Of a stretch of DNA of 10,546 nt, positions 6,604 through 10,546 are shown piece by piece; the stretch's first letter is position 1; each line of letters begins with the position of its first letter. This stretch comes from Paludibacter sp. Its GTDB lineage: Bacteria; Bacteroidota; Bacteroidia; Bacteroidales; Paludibacteraceae. The stretch covers positions 1-10,546 of the forward strand of contig JAQWCZ010000050.1 of assembly GCA_028705705.1 (NCBI GenBank), given 5' to 3'. Under the pieces are notes generated by a model. The model was not told the origin of the DNA and did no database searches. It saw only the letters and a program-made list of their open reading frames with translations. A program made the position numbers and the translations under genes.

Positions 6604-9597
6604 TTAAAAGCGAATTTCTACCCCAATCAAAAATTGTCTGCTGATTGGATAATTGTCATTGTATAATCCTGCTAATTCATATTCAGATGTTTCCATATTT
6701 ATTTCTGGATCCATACCTGAGAATTTTGTAAGTGTATACAAGTTATCTGCAGTAATATATAATCTGCAATTGCTGATGTGAAGTTTTTTCAAATTATCTG
6801 CAGAAATATTATATCCAATAGATACGTTCTTAATTCTGAAAAAACTACCATCTTCAAGATATCTGGAAGAAACACTGTTGGAAGATTTGTTCCCATTCAT
6901 CACTAATTTTGGATGAGTAGCTTCATCTCCCGGATTTTGCCAGCGTGTCCAACCCATTTTATTATTTTCGATAGATAATTGATTATAACCAAGATAAGCA
7001 CCATCAGCATCCATTGCCAACCGGTTGTAATTAAATATTTTATTACCTACAACAAAGTTCGTGTTGATATTCAAATCGAAATTCTTGTAATTAAATGTGT
7101 TTATAAAACCACCGCTAAACAAAGGTGTTGCTTTTCCAACAACCTGGAAATCAGCCTCATTATAAACATTGGTAGTTGTACGATCAATTACATTTCCTTC
7201 TCCATCGTAAGTTAGTTTTTCCCACAACGGATCACCATTGGCCGGGTCAACACCCATCCATTTGGGCATGTACCAGCTATAAATGTCCTGACCGCGTTTT
7301 ACCTGTTGTTTAACAAAACTTCTTTGTTGTAAAAATGCTTCATCTTCGGGTGTAGATGTTACTTCATTTTTATTGAATCCAATATTGAACATGGTATTCC
7401 ATTTAAATTCTTTATTTTGGATATTGAGTGTATTTAACTGAATTTCAACACCACGATTTCTAACGCTACCAACATTGGCAGTCATTTCGAAGAACCCGGT
7501 AGAAGGAGCTTGTGGTACTTCCAATAATAAGTCTTTATTTTCAATATTGTAAAAATCGATGTTTAATTCTATATTTTTCCACAGGTTTACATCCACACCA
7601 ATTCCAGCCATATAGGCTGTTTCCCATCTTAAGTATGGATTTGCCGGACGGGTAGGAGTGGCACCAACAATATTTTGATAACTACTGTTGAGAGAATAAG
7701 TAGATAAATACCTGAAACTACCAATCTGACTATTACCTGTAACGCCATAACTACCTCTTAATTTCAGGAATGTAATAATGTCGTTATCAGATAAAAAATC
7801 CTCTTTACTGATTAACCAGGATGCTGCTCCGGATGGGAAATAACCAATACGGTCTTCCGGTCCGAATGTGGAACTTGCATCAGCACGATATGAAGCCGTA
7901 GCAAAATATTTACCTGCGTAACTGTATTGTGCCTGAGCAAAGGCTGACCATCCGGCTCCCGGGATTTTGTATCCACCAATTTCATAGATAGAACTTGCAT
8001 TCAGGGCATCCATGCCATTGGGCATACCAGTACCTGAAGCTGAAGTGTATTCAGAGTGATATTTGCCATATTCCCAACCCAATAATCCATTTATGCTATG
8101 CAATCCAACATCTTTGTTTGCTTTTAAAATATTGGTTGTACCAAAAGATTGACTCATGCCAATGCTGTTGTAAATATAACCGTTGGCATAGGACGAACTA
8201 TAGGAACGCGGGTCAATAAACTGAACGTTTTTATAGGTGCTTTGATCAAAACGATTGGTTGTGTTAAAGACCAACCAATTGTTAATATACCAGTTTAACT
8301 GAAAATCAGCCACCATCCCATAAGAGTGAGATTTATTATAATTATATTGTTCATTGTGCAAGGAATTCCATTTATCCTGAGAATACCAGGTTTTACCATC
8401 GTCAGGACGTGTTGCACTAGTTATTTTCACAATTTCACCATTGGCATCGTAAGGGATATCCCATGGCATTTTTGTATAGGCATCATTTAAGGTCGTCCAG
8501 CTTGATGTTCCCTGATCGTTTGAATTGTTATAGGCTAAACGGATATTCATATCCAGTTTATCAGAAAGTTTAGAATTTAAATTCAAACGGGCAGCAATAC
8601 GTTCAAAATTAGTGTTGATTAAAGTACCATCTTCCTTGTAATAGTCAACACTAGCAAAATACCCCATCTTCCCGGAACTTCCGGATGCTGAAACATAATA
8701 ATTCTGAGTAAAACCCGGAGAAAAAAATCCATCCACCCAGTCATAATTTTTTTCCAGTAATTCAGCGGGACGAAGCATTTTAAACAAGGCGGCACTGTAC
8801 AAGTTTTTATGCATGTAATACAGTTCTTCAGACTCCATCAAGGAGAAGTTTCCGAAAAGAGCTGACTTTGTTCCGGCAGTTGCTTTGAAGTTTACTTGTG
8901 TTGCCTGATTGTGTTTTGCCGATTTGGTAGTAACAACGATAACACCACCGGCAGCAGCAGAACCATACAGGGCAGTTGCACCGGCATCTTTTAAAACAGA
9001 AATAGTCTCAACATCATTCGGATTAAAGGATCCATACGGAATTCCATCAACAACATACAAGGGTTCAGATCCTGCTGTAATAGAACCTGTACCGCGAATT
9101 TGAATATTAGCAGCAGATCCGGGTTGTCCAGTTGAATTGGTAATCATCACCCCTGCAACTTTCCCTTGCAACAGATTCCCGATGTCAGAAGATGTTACAT
9201 CCGAGAGAGCTTCTCCTGTCAACGTTACGACAGAACTTGACAATTCAGCTTTTTTCTGGCTGGAATAACCCATCACAATGACTTCATCCATGACAAAATT
9301 GTCGGGATACAAGGTCATGTTAATGGTCTTTTGGTTGTTTACCGCCTGCTCTGCTGACTTGTAACCAACAAATGTAAAGCTAAGTGTACTGTTTCCATTC
9401 GGCACTTCAATGCTATAGTTGCCGTCAATGTCAGTAACAGTGCCTCTGGTGGTATTTTTCACAAGGACACTCACGCCCGGCATCGGGAGATTATCTTCTC
9501 CTGAAATGATTTTACCTTTTACCAGAAACTGAGCAAATGTTCCTGAAGAAATCATAAGTAAAACCAGGCAAATTAAAAGCGAATTTTTTCTAAGCAT
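6604..9597 (-). CDS. SusC/RagA-type TonB-dependent outer-membrane transporter
   Basis: Outer-membrane active importer of oligosaccharides, powered by TonB-ExbBD, 997 aa, at the short end for the family. Residues 1-22 are a SpI signal peptide (cut before Gln23). Residues about 26-97 are a carboxypeptidase-regulatory-like beta domain (VKGKIISGEDNLPMPGVSV, then TDIDGNYSIEVP and FVGYKS). The TonB-box-like segment MDEVIVMGYSSQKKAE (103-118) follows, then the plug with LLQGKVAGVMITN, IQIRGTGSI, PLYVVDGIPYG and ISVLKDAGATALYGS; in most SusCs the next stretch reads SRGANGVI or similar, here AAAGGVI. The beta barrel then runs to a C-terminal GVEIRF with terminal Phe. There is no N-terminal STN domain, so transport-coupled signalling to an anti-sigma factor is not expected, and regulation by a hybrid two-component or SusR-like system is more likely (inference). 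The upstream spacer holds a direct repeat and a stem-loop. SusD1 follows after 34 bases. Confidence 0.98.
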   Translation of the reverse strand: MLRKNSLLICLVLLMISSGTFAQFLVKGKIISGEDNLPMPGVSVLVKNTTRGTVTDIDGNYSIEVPNGNSTLSFTFVGYKSAEQAVNNQKTINMTLYPDNFVMDEVIVMGYSSQKKAELSSSVVTLTGEALSDVTSSDIGNLLQGKVAGVMITNSTGQPGSAANIQIRGTGSITAGSEPLYVVDGIPYGSFNPNDVETISVLKDAGATALYGSAAAGGVIVVTTKSAKHNQATQVNFKATAGTKSALFGNFSLMESEELYYMHKNLYSAALFKMLRPAELLEKNYDWVDGFFSPGFTQNYYVSASGSSGKMGYFASVDYYKEDGTLINTNFERIAARLNLNSKLSDKLDMNIRLAYNNSNDQGTSSWTTLNDAYTKMPWDIPYDANGEIVKITSATRPDDGKTWYSQDKWNSLHNEQYNYNKSHSYGMVADFQLNWYINNWLVFNTTNRFDQSTYKNVQFIDPRSYSSSYANGYIYNSIGMSQSFGTTNILKANKDVGLHSINGLLGWEYGKYHSEYTSASGTGMPNGMDALNASSIYEIGGYKIPGAGWSAFAQAQYSYAGKYFATASYRADASSTFGPEDRIGYFPSGAASWLISKEDFLSDNDIITFLKLRGSYGVTGNSQIGSFRYLSTYSLNSSYQNIVGATPTRPANPYLRWETAYMAGIGVDVNLWKNIELNIDFYNIENKDLLLEVPQAPSTGFFEMTANVGSVRNRGVEIQLNTLNIQNKEFKWNTMFNIGFNKNEVTSTPEDEAFLQQRSFVKQQVKRGQDIYSWYMPKWMGVDPANGDPLWEKLTYDGEGNVIDRTTTNVYNEADFQVVGKATPLFSGGFINTFNYKNFDLNINTNFVVGNKIFNYNRLAMDADGAYLGYNQLSIENNKMGWTRWQNPGDEATHPKLVMNGNKSSNSVSSRYLEDGSFFRIKNVSIGYNISADNLKKLHISNCRLYITADNLYTLTKFSGMDPEINMETSEYELAGLYNDNYPISRQFLIGVEIRF

Positions 9598-9617
9598 AAT
9601 TTATTCTGATGTTAATT

Positions 9618-9655
9618 TAAAATTGATAATTGTTTGTATTCTAAAATTGATAATT
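9618..9655. repeat. Two exact 14-base direct repeats in the susC-like leader
   Basis: TAAAATTGATAATT occurs at 9618-9631 and again at 9642-9655, in the same orientation with a 24-base period, 21 and 45 bases from the SusC start codon. Exact repetition of this length is more than base composition alone readily gives, though the region is AT-rich. Position and spacing suggest a regulator site for a dimer or a duplicated leader element. I cannot assign the binding protein. Confidence 0.6.
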
Positions 9656-9667
9656 TTCTTTTCTATT

Positions 9668-9709
9668 GTCTGCAATACCCGGTTCCGAAATGAAACCGGG
9701 ACTGCAGAC
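9668..9709. promoter_or_regulatory. Two-part stem-loop between the GH36-like gene and the SusC gene
   Basis: GTCTGCA (9668-9674) pairs with TGCAGAC (9703-9709), and CCCGGTT (9678-9684) pairs with AACCGGG (9694-9700). The helices are split by a small internal loop (ATA against AC) and capped by nine bases. Fourteen paired bases with a GC-rich core stand out in AT-rich DNA. In transcription direction it begins 33 bases after the GH36-like stop and ends 70 bases before the SusC start. The following minus-strand bases are A-rich, not T-rich, so it is not a canonical intrinsic terminator. It could protect or process the mRNA, act in the SusC leader, or slow the polymerase. Confidence 0.6.
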
Positions 9710-9742
9710 TCCCACACCAATTAAAAAAACTAAACCCATGTG

Positions 9743-10546
9743 TTAATCATAAACTTCAATTAAATAATTACGTTTGAATGTGGGTTTTATCAATGGTTTA
9801 TTCCCATCTATTACAGAAGTTTTCTTGTCATCCGAAGTATATTCACATACTGTATATTTTTTATCTTTATTTAATCCCCTTAGCTCTATTTCCCCATCCC
9901 ATTCGTCGGCATAAAATGCATAATAAAGGGTATCCCCTTTTTGTAGCACATGGGTTTCGGGCTTGTCATAGGCAATATCATACAGATTGAGGTAGGTGCC
10001 TTTTGAAATCATTTTATCGTTGTAAATGCCAACCCATTTCTTATACAACTTTTCCTTTTCAGGTGTCAATACATAACTTGTTTTTACATGCGGGTTATCT
10101 TTCGGATACGTAAATTTTGAACCGATAACTCCTCCAATACCAATTTGAGTTCCGAAATCATCCCCATTGTCACTTAATTCAATGTGATCGGCATAATAAG
10201 CCAGATTTTGCGTAATAGCTCTGTAAGCTTTATTTTTAAGCCTTACCTGAAAGCTTGAAGTAGGGTCGGAAGCCACAGCCTGATTCATGTAGGGAATATT
10301 AAAGAAGTTCATGGCACACCCACAAGGACAGTTTTGAATGACTGCATCAGGCTTATAAGAACGTGCTACTTCATATATCTGTTTAAAATAGGTCGGTAAC
10401 AGTTCTATTGCCTGTTCAGGATATTCAAGCTGACTGGCCTCGTTGTGGTCGGCGGGGCAGCAATTCATGTGTTGCCCGTCTAATTTAAGTCCATCAAAGT
10501 TCCAGGTTACCATGAATCGTTTAAGCAATTCATCGGTATGTTGTTT
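9743..10546 (-). CDS. GH36-like (clan GH-D) alpha-galactosidase-type glycosidase, C-terminal part
   Basis: The frame runs from the right window edge to a TAA at 9743, giving 267 C-terminal residues. An internal TTG at 10528 is not the start, because the frame continues upstream without a stop (KQHTDE precedes it). Fragment residues 17-25 read FDGLKLDGQ, matching the strand bearing the nucleophilic Asp of the clan (candidate Asp23). NCPCGCAMNFFNIPYMNQ (72-89) and ASDPTSSFQVR (92-102) follow; Asp94 is the candidate acid/base. HIELSDNGDDFGTQIGIGGVIGSKFT lies near the end of the TIM barrel (the long motif is given in parts: HIELSDN, then GIGGVIGSKFT). A beta-rich C-terminal domain follows, ending in KRNYLIEVYD. 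Such proteins are often annotated as alpha-galactosidases, but sugar specificity cannot be read from the fragment. The signal peptide and N-terminal domain are outside. It is upstream of the SusC-SusD genes on the same strand, with a 145-base spacer. Confidence 0.85.
   Translation of the reverse strand, partial: KQHTDELLKRFMVTWNFDGLKLDGQHMNCCPADHNEASQLEYPEQAIELLPTYFKQIYEVARSYKPDAVIQNCPCGCAMNFFNIPYMNQAVASDPTSSFQVRLKNKAYRAITQNLAYYADHIELSDNGDDFGTQIGIGGVIGSKFTYPKDNPHVKTSYVLTPEKEKLYKKWVGIYNDKMISKGTYLNLYDIAYDKPETHVLQKGDTLYYAFYADEWDGEIELRGLNKDKKYTVCEYTSDDKKTSVIDGNKPLIKPTFKRNYLIEVYD

Noticed and set aside
8909..9103. 64-codon plus-strand open frame opposite the SusC plug region
   Set aside because: It is antisense to a strongly supported conserved region, has no recognisable domain, and is explained as a shadow of the SusC gene.
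9720..9742. TAGTTTTT on the minus strand as a Bacteroidota -7 promoter box (TAnnTTTG) for the SusC gene
   Set aside because: The last base of the box does not fit and no TTTG-type -33 box lies at the right distance; TTTA and ATTG upstream are wrongly spaced. I do not claim a promoter.
10526..10528. TTG as the start codon of the GH36-like gene
   Set aside because: The frame stays open to the window edge and the protein would begin inside the catalytic barrel; the true start is outside the window.

Overview
The window reads as part of a polysaccharide utilization locus (PUL) of a Bacteroidota bacterium, most likely of order Bacteroidales. The basis is a SusC/SusD outer-membrane pair, several lipoproteins with short SpII signals, AT-rich intergenic DNA and A-rich rather than Shine-Dalgarno-like start regions. 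I cannot name a species. All seven genes I can support lie on the minus strand, so transcription runs from high to low coordinates. The plus-strand reading frames are shadows of these genes. I see no tRNA, rRNA, CRISPR array, insertion sequence or integrase.

In transcription order: (1) the C-terminal part of a GH36-like (clan GH-D) alpha-galactosidase-type glycosidase, cut by the right edge; (2) a 145-base intergenic region with a two-part stem-loop (9668-9709) and two exact copies of a 14-base direct repeat (9618-9655); (3) a SusC-type TonB-dependent transporter (997 aa); (4) its SusD-type lipoprotein partner (559 aa); (5) a 293-aa lipoprotein with a PKD domain and a CBM9/DOMON-like C-terminal region, in the place where a SusE/SusF or surface glycan-binding protein usually sits; (6) a strong stem-loop with a U-rich tail (3855-3905), a likely terminator or attenuator; (7) a 463-aa DUF4874/DUF4832 lipoprotein; (8) a second, clearly paralogous SusD-type lipoprotein (561 aa); (9) a PhoA-type alkaline phosphatase, starting three bases after that stop codon and cut by the left edge.

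A working model (inference): SusC with SusD1 imports an oligosaccharide, the PKD lipoprotein and SusD2 bind glycan at the cell surface, the DUF4874/DUF4832 protein binds or cuts it, the phosphatase removes phosphate in the periplasm, and the GH36-like enzyme removes alpha-linked galactose or a related sugar. The substrate cannot be read from the sequence. The unusual points are two SusD paralogues with one SusC in the same gene run, a phosphatase apparently coupled to the second SusD, and a stem-loop that could lower expression of the last three genes relative to the SusC-SusD1-PKD core.
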